A stretch of DNA of 64,000 bases from Periconia sp. R9002 (lineage: Eukaryota > Ascomycota > Dothideomycetes > Pleosporales > Periconiaceae). The notes below the pieces were generated by a model. It saw only the letters and a list, made by a program, of their open reading frames with translations, was not told the origin of the DNA and did not search any database. The first letter of the stretch is position 1; every line of letters begins with the position of its first letter. Shown here in pieces: positions 1 to 11,564 of the stretch. Where the stretch lies: the NCBI GenBank assembly GCA_023627715.1, contig JAMAHW010000067.1, forward strand, positions 1-64,000, in the 5' to 3' direction. The position numbers and the translations under genes are program-made.

Positions 1-841
1 CAAACAGCAACACCGGATACCGCGTCGGCGAAAGCGCACCATACATAGACCCATCCATATTCACAGCCGCTACAAACCTCCCCTGCCCCCCCTCACCTTC
101 ACCACTATCACCCTGCCTCAACACCGCCGCCACAGCCGTAGCCCCCCCAAACGAATGCCCCATCACCACCGCCCTCTCCGTATCCAACCTCTTTACCCCT
201 AACTCCTTACACACCTCCCTCTCCCCCAACCTCCCCAACACAAACCCCACATCGCCCACCCTCACATCCAACAACCCCTCATGCCTCTCCGTATTTTTAG
301 GATCCCAGTGCGTCGGCGGTAACCCCATCACCACGCTGCCATCGGGGTACTCCACGATCCCGGCGTCATAAGCATGGTCCACAGTCACGACCGCGAACCC
401 GTAACTAGCGAGGCGCAGCGCGAGCGCGTTGTAGGTGTGCCGGGAGAAGGTCAGGCCCGGGGAGAAGAGGATGAGTGGTGGTACTTCTTCACTCTCACCT
501 CCGCCGTTTTTAGGGGAGGATGTTGGAGAGGATGTGGAAGAGGGAACGCAGACTTCCATCTCGACCCCCGCCGCGATAAACGGCGGGAGTTTGTAGTACA
601 CCCCGAACCCGGCGTCGATGAGGGATGCGGTTTTGGGTGGGGCGTAGGGGATTTTTTTGAAGGTTGGAGCGTTGTGAGAGCGTGGGATGGGGTAGAAGAG
701 GGAGATGGCGACGGCGCGGGGGGTCGGGGTTGGGGAGTACGGGTCGGTGCGGGTGGGGTCGGTGAGTTTGAGCGTTGTGTGGGCGACGGTGTAGGGGGAG
801 GTGGCGGGTGCGGTTACGAGGATGGGGTTTGGAGGAGGCAT
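1..841 (-). CDS. PAF-acetylhydrolase-like alpha/beta hydrolase, 3' end cut by window edge
   Basis: An open frame runs from an ATG at 841 to the left edge without a stop (280 codons visible). The protein shows a nucleophile elbow GHSFGG, preceded by an oxyanion-type strand (LILFSPGLTFSRHTYNALA) and a VVTVDHAYDAG segment, the arrangement of plasma/type II platelet-activating-factor acetylhydrolases. After the elbow comes VNMDGSMYG, where this family places the catalytic Asp. The catalytic His would lie beyond the edge. Family members cleave short or oxidised acyl chains from phospholipids; the substrate here is inferred. No signal peptide is evident, so it may be intracellular. A low-complexity Ser/Pro/Gly insert sits around residues 103-115. 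The base composition is strikingly strand-skewed (codons rich in C early and in G late). Confidence 0.8.
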   Translation of the reverse strand, partial: MPPPNPILVTAPATSPYTVAHTTLKLTDPTRTDPYSPTPTPRAVAISLFYPIPRSHNAPTFKKIPYAPPKTASLIDAGFGVYYKLPPFIAAGVEMEVCVPSSTSSPTSSPKNGGGESEEVPPLILFSPGLTFSRHTYNALALRLASYGFAVVTVDHAYDAGIVEYPDGSVVMGLPPTHWDPKNTERHEGLLDVRVGDVGFVLGRLGEREVCKELGVKRLDTERAVVMGHSFGGATAVAAVLRQGDSGEGEGGQGRFVAAVNMDGSMYGALSPTRYPVLLF

Positions 842-1535
842 TGTTGGTGGGAAAGTTAGGTATGGTTTGCTTTGGTCGGTTGAGAGGGTTTGGGAGCGTG
901 GGAGTGTGTGTGTGTGTATATGTAATCGGGTTGTGTAGAATGTGTATATCTTTCTAGACAAGGATGTGGACACTGAAATATGTCTTTTTAAGAGTTACTT
1001 ATAAATAAATAAACAGCAACAATGTGAGAGAAGTAGGCGAGGAGTATGTAGTGAGCTCACACTTCATTTAAAAACCTAACCACCACTAACCGCTAACCGT
1101 GAACAAAATCCCATCGTCGATCGCAACCAGAAGAATAAATATGGCCATCCCACTATATACGTTTGATCAGGCAGACGCCGCCATGCATTCATATTTCGGG
1201 GCACAAGTACGAGGAGACCGAACCCGCCCCACGTCCATCCATCCAAGAATAGAATCAAGTTATACCCGGCAGATGGAGCTCCAGGTCAAAGACTGCCTCC
1301 CATTGGGGAGCGAGAGAGGGACGCCGACGTAAGCGGGGTTTTGACCTCGTATTTGGACAACAACAACAATAAAAAAAAGTTATGTATGTATAACACACAT
1401 GCCATGCGAATGGATCCAAAGCGATATTCCGCCACGGGAGCCCATTTTGGGTATTACGGCTCTTTCCTTATGAACATCCCTGGCAATGCGCTCTCGAATT
1501 AAGTCCTAGCTAAGTATGCAACAACACAGCTTTCC
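842..1535. other. Intergenic, no gene recognised
   Basis: This is the 5' region of the PAF-acetylhydrolase-like gene and the 3' region of the next minus-strand gene. A short TG tract lies at about 903-918 and an A-rich run at about 1365-1378. Short open frames here show no recognisable protein. Confidence 0.5.
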
Positions 1536-2698
1536 TTACCACCACTTTTCACACAGGACGTGTTCTGGTTTCACGTTGGGCTGGTCTTTGAGGAAGTCGA
1601 CGACGGAATCCGTCATTTCAGGGGGTCCGCACACGTAAAAGACGGTCTGGGGCGCCTCTTCTGCGTTCCCGCACGCGCTCATCAGCGCAATGTCGTCGAT
1701 GCGGTGCGTCCACGCCACGACGGGGACTTCGGTGTCGGAATGGAGTTTGGGGAGGGTGAGCGACATGAGCGGGTATATGGGTTCGTCGTCGCGGCGGTTC
1801 AGCTGCGAGCCGTCGCGGGCACTGGTGAGGAAAAGCTCCAGGCGATGCTTGCTCTTGTCCGCCCGTGGTTTTCGGAACAGGTCAAGGAGTTCTGGGAGGA
1901 AGAGGACTTCGGAGGGTTGTGTGTCTATCGAGGGGACTTTGGTGGAGTAAAGGAAGCGGACTTCCACGGGGAGTTTTTCTTCGTGTAAATACGAGAGGAT
2001 CGATATGAGCGGGCTGCTGTGTGATCAGTAACGGATAACAGCGGAAAGCTGTGCTCGTAATGGACACGCACTTTATGCCTACGCCCCCTGCGATTAAGAT
2101 GGCGCGTTTGATGTTATCCAAATCTACGCCTGGCGGCGGCCATACGAAGCGGCCCCCAGCGCGGACCTTGAGCTCTTGCCCGACTATGCTCTCGATCGGC
2201 TGCCACAGCCATGCCGCCGCCGGGTTTTCTGGGCTGTTCATTATGGCCAAGTCGACGTAGGGTGCCTCTCCGTCGGTGGTTTCAGGCACGGCCTGTCGTG
2301 GGGAAGACGTGATGGTGAAGCCGCCAGCCTTGTCGACACCGGGAATGTGAACATCGAGCCATTGGCCTGGCAGGAACTGCCCTCTATCAGCGAGTGAAGG
2401 GCGTCATGGCGAGGAGGTTCGACGGTACGTTGAAGCTGCCCTGATTCTCTATCTCGAGTCTGTACGTCCTGATTCTATCATTGACGGGCGTCACATTTTT
2501 CAGAATGACGGTCTGGAGCGAGTCATTGCGCGGCTCGCTTGATGTGCGCTCCTGATGGCTGAGGCGTGCGGAGCGTGCGGTGCTTCGGGCGGCAAGGGAA
2601 CGCGTCTGAACCATGGTGCTGCTCAACGAGAGAGCCTTCCTAGAAATCGAGGGGGTAATACAGCGACGAGTTAGTATATATCGGGTGCCCGCTAGCAT
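1536..2698 (-). CDS. OXNAD1-like FAD/NAD(P)-binding oxidoreductase, 3 exons
   Basis: Three exons: 2698-2429, 2376-2072 and 2013-1536, with introns of 52 and 58 bp (GT-AG), giving 350 residues. The FAD-binding half shows FLPGQWLDVHIPG and GFTITSSP, and the NAD half shows ILIAGGVGINPLISIL and the late FYVCGPPEMT motif; the protein ends CEKWW. This is the ferredoxin-NADP reductase superfamily, closest in layout to oxidoreductase NAD-binding domain-containing protein 1 (OXNAD1). Splice sites were chosen because they restore both motifs exactly. The N-terminus is basic and Ser/Thr-rich (MLAGTRYILTRRC), compatible with a mitochondrial presequence; an internal ATG (MVQTRS) is an alternative start. 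The electron acceptor is unknown. It is divergent from the hydrolase gene at 3291. Confidence 0.85.
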
Positions 2699-3290
2699 GC
2701 TAACTGCCCGAAGGCTTTAAATTCGGTGAAAAGACTTTGTAGTGGGGTTCTGTAGAGTGGGGATGAGGGGCTTCGGAACCTTTGGTCGCGGTGATCAAGG
2801 TCTTGGGTTGGCCATGGATGACGTTGCGGCGCCGTCTTCGGCAGGCGGACGCTTGGTGTCTTCAAAGTTGCAGTCAACTCCATCGAAGCCCCATGATGGA
2901 CGCACTTGCAAGCTGCTTCCGCGAGCCCATCAGGTGAGCAGTAGGGACAAAATAGGAACGCCGTGTGCCGGTAGACGTACATATGCGGATCGCCATATCA
3001 ACGCGCGTAGCCAAGGATGTACGCAGTCACTAACCGCTGCACGCTTACCATCTTGGGAAGGCCTCGTTGTGGCGCTTCGACTACACTCGACATGTTTTCA
3101 GCTTGCTTACATCCATGAATTCAGCTGTCCACTTTCTATAACACGTTTATCGATCCAGACACGCATTTTCTTGTTTAATCGTGCCATATATACTACCTAA
3201 ATTAGCAGAGTCATCTTTTTTGCGAGCAATCTGCAACCAGTTCCATCCCAACACAAGTTATTCCCCAAACATTTCACCAACATACACGCC
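2699..3290. other. Divergent promoter region
   Basis: 592 bp separate the starts of the OXNAD1-like gene (-) and the lipase-like gene (+). Open frames on both strands here look like chance. A TATA-like stretch (catatatact) lies at about 3184-3193, roughly 100 bp upstream of the plus-strand ATG, followed by a pyrimidine/adenine-rich leader. Confidence 0.4.
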
Positions 3291-4475
3291 ATGGCGACTG
3301 AGGAGGGCTGGCATACAGTTGACGATGGAAAGAAGCTGTATACCAAGACGTGGAAGGTAAATATGTCGCAACGCTCTCAGTGTCCTGCATTCGATGCCTG
3401 CATGTACCAACCAAGCAATTACACAGGTCAAAGATCAACCAGCCAAGGCACGATTGGTTTTCATCCACGGTTTCAGCGATCATTGTGTGTGGCATAAGTC
3501 TTCAACTTCGTTGATTAGGAATTCGCTAACGGCCACCAGGCAACACCTATAATAGTTTCTTTCCGACATTGGCATCAAAGGGAATCGAAGTATATACTTT
3601 TGATCAGAGGTAAAGAAGAACCAACATGCCCGTCATATTATGCGTTGTACAGCCAAACCTAATATCTCGATTCCAGAGGATGGGGCCGTTCGGTCACGAA
3701 ACCGGCCGAGAGGGGTCATACGGGGCCAACCCAGCGAGTTCTGGACGACATCACTTCCTTCTTGAAAACCGTCATCCCATGCCCTATCCCGCTCTTCCTG
3801 ATGGGGCACTCCATGGGCGGCGGAGAGGTCCTTCTGTACATGAGCTTAGGGCCTGCAGAGATCCGCAAACACATCCGCGGCTATCTCCTCGAAGCACCCT
3901 TTGTCGACTTCAGCCCGGCATCGAAGCCCAACGGAATCACCGTTTTCCTCGGGCGAATGGCTGGAAAGGTTCTCCCGCGTCATCAGATGGTGAATAAGCT
4001 GGATGCCAAACTCATTTCTCGGGACCCAGCCGTGCAGCAACAGTTCATCGATGACGACTTGTGCCACGATACAGGAACATTAGAGGGCCTTTCAGGCATG
4101 TTGGATCGTACAGGCCACCTTGCGACTGGAAAAATCAAAATCGGCGACGATGCTGGCGAAGGCGGAGTGACTCGGGTATGGATCGCTCACGGCGACAAGG
4201 ATGGCATCACCAACTATCATGCTTCGAAAGCACTAGCTGACAGGCTTACGGCCAAGGACAAGGAGTTCAAGACATATGAAGGCTTTTTCCATCGATGTAA
4301 GTGTATAGCCCCAGCCGAGGTCTGTATCTGGCTAGATACCTAGGTACTGACCTTTTTGATAGTGCACGACGAGCCAAGCCCCTACAAGGAGCAATTCGCG
4401 AATGATGTAGTGGAGTGGATCTTGACGCGTGCTGTTGATCCCGTGCAAGTGGAGGACAGCAAAGCCAAGCTCTGA
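3291..4475 (+). CDS. Monoacylglycerol-lipase-like serine hydrolase (Hydrolase_4), 5 exons
   Basis: Exons 3291-3356, 3427-3484, 3540-3609, 3677-4296 and 4363-4475 give 308 residues; all four introns are 55-70 bp GT-AG. The fold markers appear in order: LVFIHGFSDHC, VYTFDQRGWGRS, the nucleophile elbow FLMGHSMGGGE (Ser about 110), the Asp strand VWIAHGDKDGITNY, and FFHRLHDEPS carrying the catalytic His. Monoglyceride lipases and related S33-type hydrolases share this pattern; the usual length is about 300 residues, so this copy is complete. The last intron separates HR from LHDEP, so the His is encoded in the final short exon. Likely cytosolic or lipid-droplet associated, releasing glycerol and fatty acid; the substrate is inferred from family. 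Confidence 0.88.
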
Positions 4476-4913
4476 TATGTAGGTATGTATGTAGAAGTTG
4501 TGGATTGTACGGGTCTAGACTGATCTGTAGCCAATTTTGAATACTTCTCTACTTGAATCGATTTCTCTTTGTGACCTGATGCTTGTACGATGTGTGTTCT
4601 TTTTTTATCATATTTCATTTTTGTCTGGCATGTTTTAGGGTAGATCAATATAAAGTTTGGCAAAGAAAAACACAAGCAAGGTGATTGGCCACGGAAGGGT
4701 TAGGGTTTGCTGGAGAAGCTTGACATTGGGCCTTGGACTAAAGAGGAACAGGCACAGGCCGCCGACGCCGGCCGCGCCCGCCAGGAAGCAACCAAGCAGT
4801 CCGACCGACTGGCAGCAGCGTCAAAAAAATCCCCATTGACGGCTATGCATTGAGACATATCCCGGCCGCTGCCTCAACATCATCCAGCCCGCAGAGCGCC
4901 CCGAACGTTGCTC
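4476..4913. other. Intergenic, no gene recognised
   Basis: Contains the 3' end of the lipase-like gene and the promoter/5' leader of the CDF transporter. AT-rich to about 4670, then GC-rich from about 4740. Nothing else stands out. Confidence 0.45.
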
Positions 4914-6510
4914 ATGTTAACGCCCTCCACCTGCATCAGCAGGAATGGCTTGCCTCTGTTTAGCCAGCTCCGGCGCGCAGCGTCCGGGCCACGTTCACCT
5001 TACCAGAACTCGCACGCCCAAGCTCTCGTCACGCTGCGAGCCTCTTCCCCGACCATAGCCCGCCAATTGCGCGTCCTCCGCACAAGTGCAAATACATTAC
5101 CCCCATCTAATATACAAGCCACCTGCCCGACTCCCCTTCGCCTACATTGGTCCACCGTCGCTCACCGCAGACCCAACCTCCTCCCTACTGCCGCGACCAC
5201 CATGGGCACCACCGAGACGCAGACCCGCACACATGTCGGCCACGCCCACGGCCATGGCCATCATCACCACGACAACACCTACCTGGTTTCCAAGAACAAG
5301 AACGACGCTGGCGTGCGAATCACCCGTATCGGCCTCTATGTCAACTTGGGCATGGCCATTGGCAAAGGCGCCGGAGGCTACTTCTTCCACAGCCAAGGCA
5401 AGCAGTAGAGCACGCGACCCCAATCGATCCATTGCTGACCCTCGCAGCCCTCGTCGCCGACGCCGTTCACAGTCTCACAGATCTCGTCAGTGACATCATG
5501 ACTTTGGCTACCGTTTCTTGGTCCCTGAAACCCCCGTCCAAGCGTTTCCCGAGTGGCTATGGAAAGGTGGAAAGTTTGGGCTCCCTGGGTGTGAGCGGCA
5601 TATTGCTTGGAGGTGGTGTCATGATGGGCTGGGCAGCGCTCATTGCCCTGGCTCAGCACATCTTCCCCGAGGCCATGGAAACCGCAGCACAGTGGGGATT
5701 GTTGCCACACAGTCATCATCACCACGGCGTGGGTGAGATGGGGCCCAGCATACACGCAGCTTGGCTGGCAGGTGGCTCCATCCTCATCAAGGAGTGGCTG
5801 TATCGAGCCAGTAAGAACACATCCGTCCACCGTAACCCCAGCCATGATTAACTCTTCATGCAGCTCTCAAAGTCGCCAACGAGCGCAAATCCTCTGTTCT
5901 GGCTTCGAATGCCTACCACCACCGCGTAGACTCCCTCACGGCCTTTGTTGCACTCCTGATGATCGCTGGATCCAATGTCTTGTCCAACGCTTCCTGGATG
6001 GACCCTGTCGGTGGATTGGTTATTTCGCTCATGGTAATCCAGGCCGGACTGGGAAACACAAAGGCTGCACTTTATGAACTGGCGGACGTGGGTGTCGAGG
6101 ACGAGATGAGGAAGAACGTACAACAGGCGGCCACAAAGGCACTGGCAGATATCAATTCCAGTTCGACAACTGACGTTCAGGTGCGCCACGTGCAAGGCAT
6201 CAAGTCCGGCCAAAACTATCTCATGGATGTGGAGCTAGGTGTACCTGCTTCATGGACTATTGAACAAACACGCGGCGTTGAGGATCTGGTTCGCGAACGC
6301 GTAGGCGGCAAGATCCGTGGTGTGAAGAAGGTCAGGGTACGATTTGTTGCCAACACGTCTGATCAACCCGATTTCATGGACGAGTTCATTCGCGCCAAAG
6401 ATGGTGCAAGTTTGAGCCCGGAACCAGAAGTCGATGAGCATCACCATGAACACGATCACAAGCACAGCCACGACACCAAAGACGGCGAGAAGAGTGTAAA
6501 GAGGACATAG
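4914..6510 (+). CDS. Mitochondrial cation diffusion facilitator (MMT1/MMT2-like), 3 exons
   Basis: Exons 4914-5397, 5448-5810 and 5864-6510 give 497 residues. Two HxxxD metal-site motifs of the CDF family are present: HSLTD (His about 169, Asp about 173) at the start of exon 2, and HHRVD (His about 301, Asp about 305) in exon 3. Long hydrophobic segments and the WSLKPPS..RFPSGYGKVESLG signature match the MMT-type iron/manganese exporters of mitochondria. The first 80 or so residues are rich in Arg, Ser and Ala with few acidic residues, as in a mitochondrial presequence. A His-rich loop (HGHGHHHH) precedes the first helix and another (HHHEHDHKHSH) is near the C-terminus. Intron 1 must use a GC donor (AAG/GCAAGC) with a normal AG acceptor to keep the frame. 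An internal ATG at 5202 would remove the presequence. Confidence 0.87.
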
Positions 6511-6992
6511 AGGGGATAGAGGAGATAGTGTATCATAGATGTGCATTTAGCAGGCGGAGGCTTGGGTCTGGCGTTTTTGTATAAGGTGGCATGCGATTCC
6601 CCTGGCGTTTTATGGGTCCATTTCTAGACTGTGAATCGAAGCATTTGGTTCTACTGGTGGGCGGTCAGCCTGGGTACAATACAATGGCCCTTTGGTGGTC
6701 TATCTTGAATACAACCGACTTTTTTTTGTCCACATCTTCTCTCTAGAACACCTTCAAGAGCGCAAACCTTGTATTTATCCGCGGCCCAATGGTACGGCAG
6801 CTGTTTTCTGCAGGGACAGCCGGCAAAATTGGTGCGTCATACGACGCAATAGCACCGTAGGGCAAGATTACTCTTACTAGCGAAGGAAAGAGTAATTCCA
6901 AGCTTCAACAAAACACCACCCGATATAAATGTTTTGCCGGGCATCTTTCTCCATTCCCATTCTCCGAACCAGTACTCCCTCACAACGCGACA
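6511..6992. other. Intergenic with xylulokinase promoter
   Basis: This stretch holds the 3' end of the CDF gene and the promoter of the xylulose kinase gene. No gene recognised. Confidence 0.45.
6924..6929 (+). promoter_or_regulatory. Candidate TATA box of xylulokinase gene
   Basis: TATAAA lies about 64 bp upstream of the ATG at 6993. It is followed by a pyrimidine-rich stretch (about 6941-6985) of the type found around fungal transcription starts. Position and sequence are the only evidence. Confidence 0.35.
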
Positions 6993-8925
6993 ATGGCTGA
7001 TCAATTCCTGGGTTTCGATCTCAGTACACAACAATTGAAAGGTGAGTCTGCCCCACCAAAGCTACCCCGCCAGCCATCGTCACTCACTGTACCGGCGGCA
7101 CGAGACTAACATGAGCGTGGGGCTACTCTAGGAATCGTCGTCGGATCCGACCTCAAACTCGTCCACGAAGCCAAAGTCGACTTCGATGCCGATTTCTCCA
7201 AGTATGGAATCCACAAGGGCGTTCTCACCAACCCTTCAGAAGGCGAAGTCTTCGCGCCCGTCGCCTTGTGGCTCGAAGCCATTGATCTTGTCCTGCAGCG
7301 ATTGAAAGAGCAGGGTGCCGACCTCTCCAAGGTCCAGGGAATCTCGGGTGCCGGTATGCAGCATGGCACCGTGTTCTGGAGTCGAGACGCGGACACACTC
7401 CTCGCTGGACTGGACGAGGGAAAGACACTCGTTGAACAGTTGGAGGGCGGTGCAAAGGGGGAGCGAAAGGGCGCTTTTAGCCACCCTTTCAGTCCGAACT
7501 GGCAGGACGCGAGCACGCAAGATCAGTGCGACAGATTTGATGCTGCATTGGGGTCGCCGGAGAAGTTGGCCGAGGCTACTGGCAGTAGTGCCCATCACGT
7601 ACGTAGTTGCTGGTCTGCAGATGTAGAGGTACATTCACTGACTCCTTTTGTTACAGCGTTTCAGCGGCCCTCAAATCTTAAGGTTTCGTGAAAAGTACCC
7701 AGAGGCGTACAAGGCGACGGCACGGATCTCGCTTGTTTCTTCCTTCTTTGCATCGATTTTCCGGGGAAAGATATGCCCAGTAGACAAGGGTGATGTGTGC
7801 GGTACAAACCTATGGGACATCAACCATGGCCGCTGGCACGATGATATGCTCAAGTTGACAGCTGGAGGCTCAGACACCAGTGACCTCAACGCGAAATTGG
7901 GTGAAGTACACGAAGATGGTGGTCTCAGCTTCGGCAATATCTCTCCGTACTTTGTGAAACGCTATGGCTTCCCATCCTCTGCTCAGATTGTTACCTTCAC
8001 CGGCGACAACCCGTCTACTATCCTCGCACTTCCCCTGCGCTCCTCGGACGCTATCGTTTCCCTAGGAACATCCACCACATTCCTCATGTCTACATCACAT
8101 TACAAGCCTGACGCTGCTTACCACTTCATGAACCACCCTACCACATCAGGTCTCTACATGTTCATGCTGTGCTATAAAAACGGTGGCCTAGCCCGCGAGC
8201 ACATCCGTGACGCAATCAACTCGCTGAGTCCCTCCGCCGCCGCCAATTCCTGGGACCTTTTCAACTCAACGGCTATATCCACGCCTGTCCTCGGACAAGA
8301 AAACCCGGAATCCGACCCACAGCGCCTAGGCCTCTTCTTCCCCCGTCCCGAGATCGTGCCCAACGTAAAAGCTGGAACCTGGCGCTTCCTCTACAAAAAC
8401 GACACTCTCTCTCCCGTCAACGCCGAGAACGACAACAACAACAAAGACTGGCCGATCCCCAAAGCCGACGCCCGCGCTATCCTAGAAAGCCAATTCCTCA
8501 GTCTCCGCCTGCGCTCCCAGGCCCTCGTCGAGCCGCAAGGCGATCTCCCCCCTCAACCCCGCCGCATCTACATGGTGGGCGGTGGCGCGGCCAACAGCGC
8601 CATCGCCGAACTCGCCGGCCAAGTCCTCGGGGGCAGCGAGGGTGTGTACAAGCTCGACATTGGCGGCAACGCGTGTGCGCTCGGTGCCGCGTACAAGGCC
8701 GCGTGGGGCGTGCAGAGGAAAGCGGACGAGAAGTTTGAAGATTACCTCGAGAAGCGCTGGAGCGAGACGGAGTTTGTCAAGAAGGTCTGCGAAGGCTACC
8801 GGAAGGGGGTGTTTGAGCAGTATGGGGGTGCGCTCAAGGGCTTTGCGGAGATGGAGAGGAGCGTTGTCGAGGAGCAGGGGGACCCGAAACTCGCGGATCA
8901 GAATGCGGGTGGGAAGGTGTCGTGA
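6993..8925 (+). CDS. XKS1: D-xylulose kinase, 3 exons
   Basis: Exons 6993-7041, 7132-7598 and 7657-8925 give 594 residues, the usual size for fungal xylulokinases. It begins [13 protein letters not shown], the first phosphate-binding segment of FGGY kinases, and carries [46 protein letters not shown]-site GTSTTFLMS and a late [15 protein letters not shown]. The reaction is phosphorylation of D-xylulose to xylulose 5-phosphate, linking D-xylose and L-arabinose catabolism to the pentose phosphate pathway in the cytosol. Exon 1 encodes only 16 full codons. The C-terminus beyond about residue 560 is a short variable tail. Confidence 0.95.
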
Positions 8926-10187
8926 TGGGTCGTTTTAGGTACTTTTGCGTGTGTATGTATGGAGGTCTTAACGTCGATTTGGATGGCATTGTCTACGAGA
9001 GAATGTAGTGGAGGATCGATCGATGTAGAGTCTTGGAAGTCTTGGTGCTAACGCGTGATATCAATACACACTTGGCTGCTCCTTTGACCTGACCTAGCTT
9101 TCGTCTGGAATTTCATTGAGCTGAAGTAGGTATCTGTTGAGTAGAAACATCCGTGATGGATTCGACTAAAACAAAGAGGTTTTCCTTCTTTCTCTCTCTC
9201 TCTCTCTCTTTTTGTTCCTCCCAGCCGAGGACGTTACCTAGTGTTGTTGTTTTTTTCTGCCTGTGTCGATACCCAGGGTAACAATACTCTGCGATGATTC
9301 AGTTACACTTCATCAATCGTTGCGAAGACAAGAATCAGTTTTTATGTTTTCTTCTCCATTTATGCTCATCTTGGTACAAAGGAATTTGGCCCCCGCGTAC
9401 GGACAACACTATGTAAGCTTGAGATCTATTAATGCACACTTAAAGCTTACCTCGCGCAAAACTCCAGCTGATTGGCCCTGTTTTTTGAGTTCAGACGATT
9501 GCAACCTTCTTAAAAAGAGAAAGCGCAAATGCATCTAGATAACTGATTGGATACATGCAGGCTTTCCAAACGTCCATGTACAGCACAGGCTACCAGTTAC
9601 TTGCCGTCCTATAACGGGGCGCAGCTCTGATTTTCAAATTCCCTACGGTATTAGTTTTTCCAATCAGCCGGCTCATAAATCCTACGGTGGCCTAAGTGCG
9701 GCGTAGTCGCTGGTTTCAAAGTCTCGGATAAGTTAGCTACCTAGTCTTCTTCAACTGTAAAGGAAAGGAACGACCACATTGAACGAGGCAAGTAAGGACC
9801 GTGAGATGGAGGAAGTAACTCGGGATGAAAAACTTGTACTTGCTGAATATCACTGTTTCTCTGCATGACGGCCTTGAAACCAAACGCGAAGGTGGCGAAC
9901 GCACATCTTCGAAGAAGCTCCTACATCAGAAACAGCCCCGGCCTTGCTGTGCCGCACCTAGCTCGTCCTATCTGGATGATGACAGGTATCGGACGAATAG
10001 ACAACAATAATGTAGCGCCGCCTCACCAAAAGCTGTGCAAATGCTATGCATTGAACCCCTTAGCTGTATGACAACAGCCGAGAGTCAGAAGCACAAAAGT
10101 ATAATGTCGGCGCATCACCGCTGATGTCAACAAAACTTGCATCCCGCGAACACTACCTCGCCGCGCGAAAGACAACTTCAGCAAACC
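8926..10187. other. Intergenic, 1.26 kb, no gene recognised
   Basis: The region contains a (CT)n tract at about 9191-9209, possibly part of a 3' or promoter pyrimidine tract. Short frames around 9263-9538 and 9825-10070 have no recognisable features. It separates the metabolic genes from the surface-protein cluster. Confidence 0.45.
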
Positions 10188-11564
10188 ATGACGACCACGC
10201 CCGCGCCGTCAATTCGTGGTCTCTCACGCCCTCGCTTGCTGGCTGGGTCAGTACCCACGCCTGGAATTGGCCCTTCCCTCGTCCATAGGACGGACTCTGG
10301 TGAACCATCATCAACCTCTTCAAACGCACCCCAGCCAACGTCTTCGGATTTCTCTGATCTCGGTCTTTGCACTATACCCTTGGGGTACACGCTCGATAGA
10401 AGTCGTTGTTTGGCCGGCTTGGGCCATGCGTCCACCAACCTATATACCCTGGACTCCGGATCAGTTTCAACCCAATGGGTAATTTACAGCCGCTGGCTGC
10501 TAGACGTGTCAGAAACCGTGACGGTATCGATAGTAGACGACACATATAGTTCATGCTTGCCGACGAATACTCGGTGCGTAATGGCATTCTCGGGGACTGG
10601 ATGCCCTGATGGCTATTCCAGAGCCAGCGCCGAGATGTTGAGCACTTGGACAACGTCGTATTGTTGCCCAAGGTAAGTGAGCAATGGATTGTCAATTGAA
10701 TTCCGCACTGACCAGAGATTACAGCGCATCCGCCTTTGTTTCCATGAACTCCGTTTCTCACACGTTTACATCTGGAGGCCACGAGGCACGGGTGGTAATG
10801 CAGGCGTGTTGTAAGCTGCCCCCAACATCATCTTCAAAAGGGAGCGTACCAATTAACCGCTCATATTCATTCCAGATTACCAATGGAGCGGCACCACAAA
10901 CTCCCTAGATCCAACCGCACCACACAATTCACTCGGGAATCAATGGGTGGCGATCGGGGCCCTCACCGTGAGCACCAACGAGACAACAACAAGCTCACCA
11001 CTACCATCTTCCCCACCCGCCTCCAAAAACGCAACCGCAAACCTCTCCAGCACTCAGACCTTCATCTCCGACCCAACCACCAACAACTCCAGCCCCATCG
11101 TGACTACTAGCAACATAACCAGCAACAACCAAAGCGTCACCATCGGCGCCACCGTCGGGGTCGTCGGCTTCGTCGCCGTCTGCGCCGTAATCCTATTCTT
11201 CCTCATCCGCCGTCGCAACCGGATCAAACGCCTCGCCGCGCAAGACAACAAAACAACACCGTACAACAACGCCACCGACGATATCTACGGCAAACCCGAA
11301 CTCGACTCCTCCCCCAAACCCGAAATGGACGGCACCCCCTTGCAGAAGTACCAGTACGTCGCGCAGGTCGCCGGCACGCCGGTTTTCGAAATGCCAGACG
11401 CCGTCGATCCTATGCGTCCGGAGCTCGAGACTCGCTCTTCTGTAGCGGTGGAGATGTTGGGGGATACGGAGAGGCGGAGTGTTTTGGAGACGGAGGTGAT
11501 TGAGGATGAGAGGAAGAATTCGGAGTCGGAGTTGATGGGGGAGGGTGATAGGCCGCGGAGTTAG
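10188..11564 (+). CDS. Single-pass membrane protein with CCPS-type extracellular domain, 3 exons
   Basis: Exons 10188-10672, 10725-10810 and 10876-11564 give 419 residues. The N-terminal half has a Cys-containing module ending TTSYCCPS, and exon 3 continues CYYQWSGTTNSLDP. A Ser/Thr/Asn-rich stalk leads to one strong transmembrane segment (about residues 278-300, TIGATVGVVGFVAVCAVILF) followed by RRRNR and an acidic cytoplasmic tail. No N-terminal signal peptide is visible, so either the membrane segment acts as the anchor or an upstream exon is missed. The gene at 22632 has the same architecture, CCPS motif and intron position, so the two are paralogs. Domain layout resembles fungal wall-stress-sensor-like proteins, but I recognise no named domain; function unknown. 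Confidence 0.78.
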
